64,000 nt of DNA from Lysobacter ciconiae (GCF_015209725.1 NZ_CP063656.1:2773001-2837000), one strand, 5' to 3'; positions 45,367-53,959 are shown, counted from the stretch's first letter. The notes: generated by a model not told the origin, from the sequence alone. Numbers and translations are program-made.

Positions 45367-46248
45367 TCACTTGTTGCGGTCGCCGCTCTGCTGGCGCTCG
45401 TGCCACTGCTTGTAGACCGTCCAGCTGGTCATGTTCGGCTGGATCCACTCCCTCGGCGCGGTCGTGTATTGGGGGTACGTGCTGCGCACGCGCTCCTGGA
45501 TGTCGGCAGGAAGCTCGGCGATGGAGGCTTTCTTGTTGCCCTGGGCGATGTACAGCAGCCCGCCCGGCGCCTGGCCCATCTCCATCCACGGCAACCACGG
45601 CCCGGTGCGGGTCCAGCCATAGGACGCGGGCGCCTGGGTGAGGGCCGGGTCTTCGATTGCCACGCGCGGGGTGAAGAACATGAAGTGCTCCGAGCCCATG
45701 TACATCTCGCCGGACGACTGCTTGGGGAAGTCCTTCGGCGGCAGCGGGTTGGGATAGGTCAGCGGGATGTTCATCGTCAGCATCAGCTGGTCGCCACCTT
45801 CCACCCACGGCACGGTCGAGGGGCGCCCCGGCGGATTGAGCACGTTGTTGACCGGGTCGTTGGCGACCTGCAACACGTGGTTGCGCTCGCCGGTCATGGG
45901 GTTGTCCCACTGGTCGAGGATCTCGCCGGTCTTCAGGTCGCGATAGAACGTCAGCTCACGGGTCAGCAGGCGCCAAGTGCCGTCGGCCTGTTTCTCGGCG
46001 CGACAGATGTTGTAGCCCTCGAAACCGAGCAGCGCGGAGGGCGCTTTTTCCGGCACTTGCGCGAAAACCGTGCCCGACCACCACAGGATCACGTCCTCCT
46101 TCGGGTCCAGCGAACAGCGCATCTTGACCAGCGACTCGATGTTGCCGATGCCGGTCGCCGGCTGCGCGGCCGTTGCCGACGACTGCGCCTGCGCTGCGGG
46201 CACAAAGGCACTTGTTGCAAGGGCCAGCACGGAGAAGAGTCGCAACAT
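45367..46248 (-). CDS. Secreted DUF1838-family protein
   Basis: A 293-residue protein with a signal peptide (MLRLFSVLALATSAFVPAAQAQ). The mature part shows LVKMRCSLDPKEDVILWWSGTVFAQVP, YRDLKTGEILDQWDNPMTGE and GSEHFMFFTP, features of the DUF1838 family, of unknown function. It opens the leftward operon with the amine oxidase and TonB receptor. The start has GAGG upstream, and 17 residues of an upstream frame are discarded. A role with the oxidase in periplasmic substrate processing is a guess from neighbourhood. Confidence 0.8.
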   Translation of the reverse strand: MLRLFSVLALATSAFVPAAQAQSSATAAQPATGIGNIESLVKMRCSLDPKEDVILWWSGTVFAQVPEKAPSALLGFEGYNICRAEKQADGTWRLLTRELTFYRDLKTGEILDQWDNPMTGERNHVLQVANDPVNNVLNPPGRPSTVPWVEGGDQLMLTMNIPLTYPNPLPPKDFPKQSSGEMYMGSEHFMFFTPRVAIEDPALTQAPASYGWTRTGPWLPWMEMGQAPGGLLYIAQGNKKASIAELPADIQERVRSTYPQYTTAPREWIQPNMTSWTVYKQWHERQQSGDRNK

Positions 46249-46335
46249 GCGGATACCTCGTTGATGTTCGGAACCGGCGGGCGGAACAGTGGCTGCCAAC
46301 AGCCCGGAAAACCGGGCTTCAAAGATGAATGCGTC

Positions 46336-46371
46336 TTGACCACAACCCCTTAGATGACCTATAGCTATAAC
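46336..46371. promoter_or_regulatory. Divergent promoter region with a TATAGCTATA palindrome
   Basis: TTGACC (46336-46341) and TATAGC (46360-46365) form a plausible rightward promoter with an 18-base spacer, and TATAGCTATA at 46360-46369 is a perfect palindrome. The surrounding spacer is markedly AT-rich compared with the window. It lies between the DUF1838 operon and the methyltransferase operon. Confidence 0.4.
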
Positions 46372-46441
46372 ATTAGTTCATGATTGTCCAGTCATTTGGA
46401 TTGCGGCAATCCCGACGCACCGAAACTGAATGGAGCACACC

Positions 46442-47626
46442 ATGTCCCAGCAAGCCCTCCCGCCGAGCTGGCAGCACGTAGGTCGCCACGACGTGTTTCC
46501 GAGCAGCGGCCACGACGACACCGCGCGCTTCGACTTCCTGGCCAACCTCAATGGCTACCTGGCGACGCGGTTGAGCCCGAAGGTGCGCGTGGCCTACGAC
46601 AAACGGGTCAAGCCGGCCTTCGAGGCGGCCCAGGGGCGTGCGCCGGAAACCCGCCATGAGGTCCGCAAGGCGATGGTCGGCGACCCGATCTACCAGACCT
46701 GGAGCGCGCTGCGCCGTAGCTCCATGGAGATGCGCCAGCAGGCAGGACGCGGACTGGTGCTGCGGCAGCTGGCGCCGCTGGTGGAGAAGGCGCGCGAGCT
46801 CAACGAGGGCTCGCCCAACCTGCAGCTGGACCCGTCGGTGAAGGTGCCCCGCCACGTCAGCGCGGTGGACATCCACTGCATGCCCGGCGGCTACCACACC
46901 GAACTGGTCAAGGACGATATCTCCGCAGGTGCCAATTACGACGCCGGCATCTTCGCCACCACCGGCGGCATGCTGGGCCGCTTCAACGATGGCGGCGGCC
47001 AGGCGCTCGCGCAGTGGCTGAAGCAGGAGCACCCGGACTTCAAGCCGCGCCGCATCCTCGATCTTGGCTGCACCGTCGGTCACAACGTGGTGCCGCTGGC
47101 GCAGGCCTTCCCGGACGCGGAAGTGATCGCCGTCGACGTGTCTGCGCCGATGCTGCGCTACGGCCACGCGCGGGCGCGCTCGATGGGCGTGGACAACCTG
47201 CTCTTCCGCCAGGCCGATGCGGAGTCGCTGGACTACCCCGACGGCCACTTCGACCTCATCAGCACCGCGATGTTTTGGCACGAGAGTTCGGCCAGGTCGA
47301 TGCCCAGAACCCTGCAGGAAGTGCATCGCCTGCTCGCCGATGGCGGCCTGTCGGCCAACCTGGAACAGCCGCAGTACCACGGCATGGACCCGTATGAGGC
47401 CTTCGTGCGCGACTGGGATGCCTACAACAACAACGAGCCTTTCTGGAGCGTCATGCACGAGTACGACCTGCGCGCGATGATGGCCGCGGCCGGGTTCGAC
47501 GACAGCAGGTATTTCGAGACCACGGTGGCCGGTGTGGTCGACCGCAGCATCTTCCCCGAGGCCAGCAACGACGGCGAGGACTACGGCCGCGCCGCCCTGT
47601 GGACCATGTTCGGAGCGTGGAAATGA
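46442..47626 (+). CDS. SAM-dependent methyltransferase with a long N-terminal extension
   Basis: A 394-residue protein. The Rossmann SAM-binding motif RILDLGCTVGHNVVPLAQAF lies at about residues 203-222, followed by VIAVDVSAPMLRYG and a DLISTAMFWHESS motif IV region, so the methyltransferase fold takes the C-terminal half. The first 190 residues have no recognised domain. Cofactor binding is well supported, the substrate is unknown. The ATG has GGAG seven bases upstream. It opens a rightward operon (46.4-49.8 kb) and overlaps the next gene by four bases. Confidence 0.82.
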   Translation: MSQQALPPSWQHVGRHDVFPSSGHDDTARFDFLANLNGYLATRLSPKVRVAYDKRVKPAFEAAQGRAPETRHEVRKAMVGDPIYQTWSALRRSSMEMRQQAGRGLVLRQLAPLVEKARELNEGSPNLQLDPSVKVPRHVSAVDIHCMPGGYHTELVKDDISAGANYDAGIFATTGGMLGRFNDGGGQALAQWLKQEHPDFKPRRILDLGCTVGHNVVPLAQAFPDAEVIAVDVSAPMLRYGHARARSMGVDNLLFRQADAESLDYPDGHFDLISTAMFWHESSARSMPRTLQEVHRLLADGGLSANLEQPQYHGMDPYEAFVRDWDAYNNNEPFWSVMHEYDLRAMMAAAGFDDSRYFETTVAGVVDRSIFPEASNDGEDYGRAALWTMFGAWK

Positions 47627-48003
47627 GCGAGCTTCCCGACATCGACGACATCGATCCGATCGCCCTGGCGGGCACGCGCGCCAAGGGCAAGCGCCCGTAC
47701 TTCTTCAAGGATCCCGACGTCGAGCGCGTGCTCTCGATCGCGATGGTGATCGCGATGGAGCATGCCGTGACCCGCCAGCGGCTGGACGCGCTGGAGCGGC
47801 TGATCGAGTCCAAGGGCGTGGCCACGCGCGCCGAGCTGGACGCCTTCCAGCCCGACGCCGCCGCGGAAGCCGAGCGCACCACCTGGATGCAGGAATACGT
47901 GGCCCGCGTGCTGCGCATCGTGCAGCAGGAGACCGAGGCGCTGGAGAGCGGCGCGAAGGAACCGCCGATGGCCGACCTGATCGCGCAGATGCGCGACGAG
48001 TAA
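47623..48003 (+). CDS. Conserved-looking small protein of unknown function
   Basis: A 126-residue acidic protein with no recognised domain. It begins MSELPDIDDIDPIALAGTRAKGKRPYFFKDP, then has a mainly helical stretch (DVERVLSIAMVIAMEHAVTR, ALERLIESKGVATRAELDAF) and ends in MADLIAQMRDE. There is no signal peptide. The GVATRAELDAF pattern is faintly like the beta-subunit tails of nitrile hydratases and accessory proteins, but not enough for a call. It is translationally coupled (ATGA) to the methyltransferase, so the two may form a complex. Confidence 0.65.
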   Translation: MSELPDIDDIDPIALAGTRAKGKRPYFFKDPDVERVLSIAMVIAMEHAVTRQRLDALERLIESKGVATRAELDAFQPDAAAEAERTTWMQEYVARVLRIVQQETEALESGAKEPPMADLIAQMRDE

Positions 48004-48088
48004 GCCCCAACTGCGCGCCATGGGCTGCGTTGAACGGACCCATCCGCACGCGCGTCAAACACACCCAAGCAAGCAACAAGGACCACGA

Positions 48089-48601
48089 ATGACCGACCTG
48101 AAACTCCACATGCCCGCCCTCGCCCGCCACGAAGGCGTCTGGGACGGGATGTACCGCTACTACGACGCCGAAGGCAACAAGACCGACGAGCACGCCTCGC
48201 GCCTAGTCTGCCGCATCACCGGCGACGACGCGGTGCCCTACCACCAGACCAACAACTACAGCTGGGCCGACGGCAAGACCGAGGTGCGCGACTTCAAGAC
48301 CACCTACTCCTTCGGCCGGATCATCTTCGACAACGAGCTGATCTACGGCTGGTGCACCGAGATCCCGGCCGACGACTTCCACCGCACCTTGATGCTGTAC
48401 TGGCAGCGCAAGGGCGAGGAGGGCCTGGAGCTGTACGAGATGATCCAGCTCTCGGACTGCGGCAACCTGCGCAACCGGGTCTGGCACTGGTACCGCAAGG
48501 GCGTGCTGATCCAGCGCACGCTGATCGACGAGAAGCGCGCCAGCCACAACTGGCAGCAGATCACCGGCGACAGCTTTGCCGGCGAGCCGCTCGACGCCTG
48601 A
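48089..48601 (+). CDS. Calycin/lipocalin-like protein (DUF3598-like)
   Basis: A 170-residue protein without a signal peptide. It begins with ARHEGVWDGMYRYYDAEGNK and continues as alternating short beta strands rich in aromatic residues (NNYSWADG, FGRIIFDN, RVWHWYRKG), as in one-domain calycins that hold a hydrophobic ligand. It resembles the DUF3598 and related families, by pattern only. The ATG at 48089 has AAGGA upstream. It may bind or isomerise an intermediate of the pathway; this is inference from the operon. Confidence 0.6.
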   Translation: MTDLKLHMPALARHEGVWDGMYRYYDAEGNKTDEHASRLVCRITGDDAVPYHQTNNYSWADGKTEVRDFKTTYSFGRIIFDNELIYGWCTEIPADDFHRTLMLYWQRKGEEGLELYEMIQLSDCGNLRNRVWHWYRKGVLIQRTLIDEKRASHNWQQITGDSFAGEPLDA

Positions 48602-48672
48602 TCGGCATACAAGCGACACCACCCCATTCCTGGCACCCCCACAAAGGCGGGTGCCTGCAGGAGACCCATCGC

Positions 48673-49779
48673 ATGACCCAACCGACATCCCTGGCGCGTG
48701 CGCCCCTGAGCCTGCTGGCATTCGCGCTGCTGTTTTCCACCGCGGGTGCGCATGCCGCAACCCTGGTGGAGAAGGACGGCAGCTACGCGCAGGTGCCGCT
48801 GGAAAAAGACAAGGTCGTGATCAAGGTGGTGCAGAACCTGACGCGCAACCTGCAGGACTTCCCCACTGTCAGCGAGGGGCTTGCCCACAACCTGGAGCAG
48901 ATGACCGCACTGACCCAACGTGCGTGCTCGACCGGCAAAAAGCCCGATTTCATCCTCTTCAACGAGTTTCCGCTGACCGGTTATTCAGATGGCAAACGCG
49001 AAGAGAAGCTCAAGTTCACCATTGAGATCCCCGGCACGGAAACCGACGCGCTGGGCAAGCTGGCCAGGGAGTGCGACACCTACATCATCTTTGGCAGCTA
49101 CGCCCGGGACGAGGCCTGGCCCGGCCACATCCTCAGCCTGAACGCGGTGATCGGCCGCGACGGCAAGGTGGCGGAGAAGTTCTGGAAGACGCGCAACGTC
49201 AAGAACTACCAGCCCGACATGGAGATCCCGACCACCACCATCGAGAACGTCTACGACCGCTACGTGGCGATGTACGGCGAGGAAGCGCTGTTCCCCGTGC
49301 TGCGCACCGAATACGGCAACATCGCCGTGAGCACCGTGCAGCGCGACACCATGGTCTACAACGCGTTCGCCATGCGCGGGGTGGAGATCATGTTCCGGAC
49401 CTCCACCCTGTTCTCCAAGCTGGACGTCATGGCGACGGCGAGCTTCAACAACTTCTACTCGGCGATGTCCAACATCACCTTCCCGGCCGACAGCGAGTGG
49501 GCGAAGATGGGCGGCGGCTCGGTGATCGTGAATCCCAAGGGCGAGGTCCTGGCCGAGGACCCCAGCAACGATGAGGCGATCATCGAGGCGGAGATCGATA
49601 TCGGCGCGCTGCGCAAGGGCCGCAAAATCCCCGACTATCCGATGGACGTGACGCGCCCGGTGTTCGAGCAGTACCAGTCGGCGTTCCCGCTGAACCACCT
49701 GGACCTGCCGGTGGATCAGCTGCCCGACAACGGCGCGGAAATGAAGGTGCTCATGGACAAGGTGAGTCGCTGGAAGTAG
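48673..49779 (+). CDS. Secreted nitrilase-fold protein lacking the catalytic cysteine
   Basis: A 368-residue protein with a signal peptide (APLSLLAFALLFSTAGAHAA) and a carbon-nitrogen hydrolase fold. The family Glu (E98 in FNEFPLTGY) and Lys (K172 in FWKTRN) are present. The segment that should hold the nucleophile Cys reads GNIAVSTVQRDTMVYNAFAM, with Ser220 or Val222 where the Cys is expected. The only cysteines are C85 and C134, both outside the site. It is either a pseudoenzyme (binding or scaffold role) or uses a different nucleophile. It ends the methyltransferase operon, before a terminator. Confidence 0.82.
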   Translation: MTQPTSLARAPLSLLAFALLFSTAGAHAATLVEKDGSYAQVPLEKDKVVIKVVQNLTRNLQDFPTVSEGLAHNLEQMTALTQRACSTGKKPDFILFNEFPLTGYSDGKREEKLKFTIEIPGTETDALGKLARECDTYIIFGSYARDEAWPGHILSLNAVIGRDGKVAEKFWKTRNVKNYQPDMEIPTTTIENVYDRYVAMYGEEALFPVLRTEYGNIAVSTVQRDTMVYNAFAMRGVEIMFRTSTLFSKLDVMATASFNNFYSAMSNITFPADSEWAKMGGGSVIVNPKGEVLAEDPSNDEAIIEAEIDIGALRKGRKIPDYPMDVTRPVFEQYQSAFPLNHLDLPVDQLPDNGAEMKVLMDKVSRWK

Positions 49780-49833
49780 GTGGCGACGGGGCCGCGGCGC
49801 GGGACTCGCGGTCGCGGCTGATCCACAACGAAG

Positions 49834-49865
49834 ACCGCCGGCGCACCCGCTCCGGCGGTTTTTGT
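49834..49865 (+). terminator. Rho-independent terminator of the methyltransferase-nitrilase operon
   Basis: ACCGCCGG (49834-49841), a ten-base loop, CCGGCGGT (49852-49859), then TTTTGTT. It lies 55 bases after the nitrilase-fold gene. Confidence 0.85.
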
Positions 49866-49888
49866 TCGACCTGTATGGACGGGATCGT

Positions 49889-50362
49889 TCAGTCCGCGCC
49901 GCGGACCCGCAGCGTCAGCCCCTTGAGGAAGTTGCGCAGCAGCTGGTCACCGCACGGGCGGAAATGCTTGTGGCCCGGCTGACGGAACAACGCGGTCAGC
50001 TCGGGCTTGGAGATCGGGAACCCGGAGCCGGCGAAGATCTCGTGCATGTCCACGTCCTTCAGCTCGAAGGCGACCCGCAGCTTCTTCAGCACGACGTTGT
50101 TGGTGACCCGCTTCTCGACCGGGCGCGGCGGACGGCTCTCGTTACGGCCGCGGTAGTGCAGCACCAGTCCGTCCAGCACGTGGGCGAGGGTGCGGTCGGT
50201 GCAGGCGACGAAGCCTTCCTCGTCCTCGCGCTTGAGCAGCGCCGGTACCTCGTCCTTGTCCAGCGGGAAATCCGGATCGGCCAGCTTCGCCAGGTCCACC
50301 ACCATGCCGTCACTGAGGTCGAGCATGTAGCGGATGCTGCGTAATACGTCGTTGTTGATCAT
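49889..50362 (-). CDS. DUF1456 (YehS-like) family protein
   Basis: A 157-residue cytoplasmic protein with the duplicated DUF1456 unit. The first copy is NNDVLRSIRYMLDLSDG (residues 3-19) and the second is TNNVVLKKLRVAFELKDVDM (about 87-106); each is followed by an acidic-turn, Lys/Arg-rich helix pair. The function of the family is unknown. It lies 42 bases downstream of the CoA-transferase genes on the same strand but is unlikely to belong to the pathway, as it is widespread alone. Confidence 0.85.
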   Translation of the reverse strand: MINNDVLRSIRYMLDLSDGMVVDLAKLADPDFPLDKDEVPALLKREDEEGFVACTDRTLAHVLDGLVLHYRGRNESRPPRPVEKRVTNNVVLKKLRVAFELKDVDMHEIFAGSGFPISKPELTALFRQPGHKHFRPCGDQLLRNFLKGLTLRVRGAD

Positions 50363-50404
50363 CGGCGCATTTTCGCACCAAACGGGCGGCAGCGGCCTGC
50401 GTCC

Positions 50405-51520
50405 CTAAAATCCGATCTCCGCCATCACCTCTGCGGTCGATTCGCCCAACTCGTCCAGATGCGGGTCGATCCGGCCCGGCTCGTTGGCGAAGCGGATCGG
50501 AATACCCAGGTGGGTGCCGCCGTCCGGCGCGGTCCAGACCATTTCGCGGGCGCGGGTGTGGGGATCGTCGAAGGCCTCGGTCAGCGTCTTCACCGGTGCC
50601 CAACAGACGTCCAATGGCTCAAGGAAGGCGACCCACTCTTCCAGGGTGCGGGTGGCGAAGGTCTCGGCCAGAAAGGCCTTGACCGGGTCCTGACCGGGGC
50701 CGGGCGGCAGCCGGCACAGTGGCGCCAGATCCGGGCGCTCCAGTGCGTCCAGCAGGTTGTCGGCGAACTTGTGCTCGGCGCCACCCAGGGCCAGCCAGCG
50801 GTCGTCCTTGCAGCGGTACAGGCGGTACATCGCGTTGCCGCCCCAGCTGCGCTCGTCCTTGACCACCGGATCGCGCTGCTCGGCAAACGGCGGACCCAGC
50901 ACGTTGGGCAGCCAGGCCATCAGCGCGTCCTGCATGGACAGGTCGATGCAGTCGCCCTGCCCGGTCTTCTCGCGGCGGTACAGCGCCATCAGGATGCCAC
51001 TCAGCGCCATCAGCGAGCCGGCCATGTCGGCCACCGGCATGTGCGGCGAGGCGGGCGAACCATCGGGCCCGAGGTTGAGGCTGACCACGCCGCTGTCGGC
51101 CTGCATCGCCAGGTCGTGGGCGGGCCGTTGTACCTTCGGCCCGGTCTGGCCGTAGGCGCTGATCGAGCAGTACACGATGCGCGGATTGAGCTGGCGGCAG
51201 CGCTCGTAGTCGATGCCCAGGCGCTGGGCGACGCCGGGGCGGAACGCCTCCACCACCACGTCGGCGCGCTCCACCAGTCGCGCGAACGCCTGCTTGCCGG
51301 CCTCGCTCTTCAGATCGAGCACGATGCAGCGCTTGCCGCGGTGGGTATTGCGGAACCAGGTCGACACGCCGGCCTGCTTGAGGCCGACCTCGCGCACCGG
51401 CTCGCCGCTCGGCGGCTCGACCTTGATCACGTCCGCGCCGTGGTCGGCCATCATCATCGTCAGATGCGGGCCCGGCAGGAACAGCGACAGGTCGAGGACG
51501 CGGACGCCTTCCAGTTTCAT
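50405..51520 (-). CDS. Type III (CaiB/BaiF-family) CoA-transferase, copy 1
   Basis: A 371-residue enzyme that moves CoA between carboxylic acids through an aspartyl-CoA intermediate. It shows VRVLDLSLFLPGPHLTMMMADHGADVIKVEPP, HRGKRCIVLDLKSEAG, ADVVVEAFRPGVAQRLGIDY and the catalytic-Asp block RPAHDLAMQADSG, followed by GQGDCIDLSMQDAL. All are typical. A second, divergent copy lies directly upstream, 55 bases away, so the two may form a heteromer like SmtAB or BbsEF. Donor and acceptor acids are unknown. GGAG precedes the ATG. Confidence 0.9.
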   Translation of the reverse strand: MKLEGVRVLDLSLFLPGPHLTMMMADHGADVIKVEPPSGEPVREVGLKQAGVSTWFRNTHRGKRCIVLDLKSEAGKQAFARLVERADVVVEAFRPGVAQRLGIDYERCRQLNPRIVYCSISAYGQTGPKVQRPAHDLAMQADSGVVSLNLGPDGSPASPHMPVADMAGSLMALSGILMALYRREKTGQGDCIDLSMQDALMAWLPNVLGPPFAEQRDPVVKDERSWGGNAMYRLYRCKDDRWLALGGAEHKFADNLLDALERPDLAPLCRLPPGPGQDPVKAFLAETFATRTLEEWVAFLEPLDVCWAPVKTLTEAFDDPHTRAREMVWTAPDGGTHLGIPIRFANEPGRIDPHLDELGESTAEVMAEIGF

Positions 51521-51575
51521 CGTCGACTCCAGAGCGGGGCGGAATACGCCCCAAACGCTTACATGATTGGGGACC

Positions 51576-52763
51576 TCAGACCACGCCCTGTTCGACCAGC
51601 TTCGCGCGCTCGTCGGCGCTGTAACCGAGCTCGCTTAGAATCGCATCGGCGTCCGCGCTCAGCGGCGGGCAGGCGACCCCGTCCACGCGTTGGCCATCGA
51701 GCTTGATCGGATTGCGCAGCATCCGCTGTGCACCCTGCGGGTGGTCAACCGACTGCAACATGCCGATCCGCTCCACATAGGGGTTGTCCAGGGCCTGGGC
51801 GATGTCGAACACCGGTGCGATCGGGATCTTGCCGGCGAAGCGCTCGGTCCAATAGGCGGTGTCGTGTTGCATCAGCGCCTCGTCCACCAGCGGAGTCAGT
51901 GCCTCGCGGTGCTCGCGGCGGGCCGGGAAGTCGGCGAAACGCGGATCGGTGCCCAGCTGCGGGCGGTCGATTCCAGCGATGAAGGTCTGCCAGAACTTCT
52001 CCAGCATGCACATCACCATGACCCAGCCATCGGCGGTTCGGTACACCTGACACGGCACCGTCGAAGGATGCGCGGAGCGCTCCAGGCGGGTCGTCTCGTG
52101 ACCTTCGTTGAGGTACCAGGTGGCGGGATAGCTGAGCTGGTGCAGCGCGACGTCGAACAGGCTCACATCGACATCGCGGCCCTCGCCGGTCCGCATCGCT
52201 CCCACCAACGCGGCAAGCAGGCCCATCGCCATCGTGGTGCCGGTCATGAAGTCGACCATCGACAGGCCGAAGCGTACCGGCGGTTGGCCGGGTTCGCCGG
52301 TCAGGGCCATAAACCCGGCCTCGGCCTGCATCAGGTAGTCGTAGCCCGGCCACGCGGCGCGCTCGTTGTCGCGCCCGTAGGCGGACAGGTGGGCGCAGAC
52401 GATCTTCGGGTTGACCTTGCTGAGGGTGGCGTAGTCCAGCCCCAGTTTGGCCGGCTGGTCGCCGCGCAGGTTGTTGAGCACCGCGTCGGCGGTGCCGACC
52501 AGTTTCTCGAACACCTCGCGGCCCTGCGCGCTCTTCAGGTCCAGCCGCAACGAGTGCTTGTTGAGGTTGAAGGTCTGGAAAAACTGGCTGTCGCCCTCGC
52601 CGAGGAAATACGGGCCGGTGGACCGGGAGACATCGCCGCCGGGGGGCGCCTCGATCTTGATCACTTCCGCGCCCAGATCGGCCAGGTGCATCGAGCCATA
52701 CGGCCCGGCGCCGTACTGCTCCACGGCCAGGATGCGCACGCCCTTGAGGGGAAGCTCGCTCAT
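51576..52763 (-). CDS. Type III (CaiB/BaiF-family) CoA-transferase, copy 2
   Basis: A 395-residue paralogue of the next gene downstream. Blocks are VRILAVEQYGAGPYGSMHLADLGAEVIKIEAP, LDLKSAQGREVFEKLVGTADAVLNNLRG, the catalytic-Asp block WPGYDYLMQAEAGFMALTG, and RFGLSMVDFMTGTTMAMGLLAAL. It retains the Asp, so both copies should be active. It lies between the acyl-CoA dehydrogenase gene (16 bases) and copy 1. The ATG has AGGAAGGAG upstream. Confidence 0.9.
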   Translation of the reverse strand: MSELPLKGVRILAVEQYGAGPYGSMHLADLGAEVIKIEAPPGGDVSRSTGPYFLGEGDSQFFQTFNLNKHSLRLDLKSAQGREVFEKLVGTADAVLNNLRGDQPAKLGLDYATLSKVNPKIVCAHLSAYGRDNERAAWPGYDYLMQAEAGFMALTGEPGQPPVRFGLSMVDFMTGTTMAMGLLAALVGAMRTGEGRDVDVSLFDVALHQLSYPATWYLNEGHETTRLERSAHPSTVPCQVYRTADGWVMVMCMLEKFWQTFIAGIDRPQLGTDPRFADFPARREHREALTPLVDEALMQHDTAYWTERFAGKIPIAPVFDIAQALDNPYVERIGMLQSVDHPQGAQRMLRNPIKLDGQRVDGVACPPLSADADAILSELGYSADERAKLVEQGVV

Positions 52764-52778
52764 GGTGTCGTCTCCTTC

Positions 52779-53948
52779 CTAGATCGCGTTTCTGGCGACC
52801 AGCTGCTTGGCGATGATGATCTTCTGCATCTCGTTGGTGCCCTCACCGATGCACATCAGCATCGCGTCGCGGTGGAAGCGCTCGATCTCGTACTCAGTGG
52901 AGTAGCTGTAGCCGCCGAAGATGCGCATGCCTTCCTGCGCGCAGTACGCGCCGGTCTCGGTGGCGAAGTACTTGGCCATGCCCGCTTCCATGTCGCAGCG
53001 CTCGCCCTTGTCGAAGGCCTTGGCGGCGCTCTCGATCAGCAGCTTGGAAGCCTCGACCTTGGAGGCCATCTCGCCGAGTTTGAGCTGGATCGCCTGGTGC
53101 TCGGCGATCGGCACGCCGAAGGTCCTGCGCTCCTGCGCGTAGCGCACCGACAGGCGCAGCGCGCCTTCGGCGATCCCGGCACCGCGCGCGGCCACGTTGA
53201 TGCGGCCCAGTTCCAGGCCGCCGAGGGTCTGCTTGAAGCCCTGCCCTTCCACGCCGCCCAAAAGTCGACTGGCCGGCACCTTGTAGTCCTCGAACACCAG
53301 CTCGCAGGTATCGATCGCCCGGTAGCCGCTCTTCTTCATCTTGTTGGCGACGATGAAGCCATCGCCCTTCTCGGCGATGAACATGCTCATGCCCTTGTAG
53401 CGCGGCTGCGAATCGGGGTCGGTCTTGACCAGCAGCAGGATCATGTCGCCGTGCAGCGAGTTGGTGATCCAGGTCTTGGCGCCGTTGATGACGTAGTGGT
53501 CACCCTCGCGCTTTGCGACGGTGCGGATCGCCTGCAGGTCGGTGCCGGCATTGGGCTCGGTCAGGCCGATGCCGCCGCGCAGCTCGCCGGTCGCCATCAA
53601 GGGCAGGTAGTGCCGCTTCTGCTCCTCGGTGCCGGCGCGCTCGATCGCCGAGGCCATGATCAGGTGCGAGTTGAAGATCCCGGTCGGCGCCATCCACACC
53701 GCCGAGATGCGGATCACGATCTTGGCGTAGATGCTGGCCGGCAGGCCCAGGCCGCCGTACTCCTGCGAGATCGTCGCGCCAAACAGGCCGAGCTCCTTCA
53801 TCTCCTCGACCAGTTCGTGCGGGTACTTGTCCGCCAGGTCGTACTCGCGCGCGATCGGCGCGACCGACTTCTCGATCCAGCCATCGATGGTGTCCAGCAG
53901 CGCCTGCTCGTCCTCGGCGCTCCACTGGGCGTTGGTCTCGTTGCTCAT
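52779..53948 (-). CDS. Acyl-CoA dehydrogenase
   Basis: A 389-residue FAD-dependent enzyme that introduces an alpha-beta double bond in an acyl-CoA. It shows GGIGLTEPNAGTDLQAIRT (substrate and flavin), GAKTWITNSLHGDM, RRTFGVPIAEHQAIQLKLGEMASK and the C-terminal LMCIGEGTNEMQKIIIAKQL with the catalytic Glu. Chain specificity cannot be told. It lies between a MaoC hydratase gene (11 bases) and the CoA-transferases, which points to oxidation of a CoA-activated acid as the step between them. Confidence 0.92.
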   Translation of the reverse strand: MSNETNAQWSAEDEQALLDTIDGWIEKSVAPIAREYDLADKYPHELVEEMKELGLFGATISQEYGGLGLPASIYAKIVIRISAVWMAPTGIFNSHLIMASAIERAGTEEQKRHYLPLMATGELRGGIGLTEPNAGTDLQAIRTVAKREGDHYVINGAKTWITNSLHGDMILLLVKTDPDSQPRYKGMSMFIAEKGDGFIVANKMKKSGYRAIDTCELVFEDYKVPASRLLGGVEGQGFKQTLGGLELGRINVAARGAGIAEGALRLSVRYAQERRTFGVPIAEHQAIQLKLGEMASKVEASKLLIESAAKAFDKGERCDMEAGMAKYFATETGAYCAQEGMRIFGGYSYSTEYEIERFHRDAMLMCIGEGTNEMQKIIIAKQLVARNAI

Positions 53949-53959
53949 GGCATCAAACC

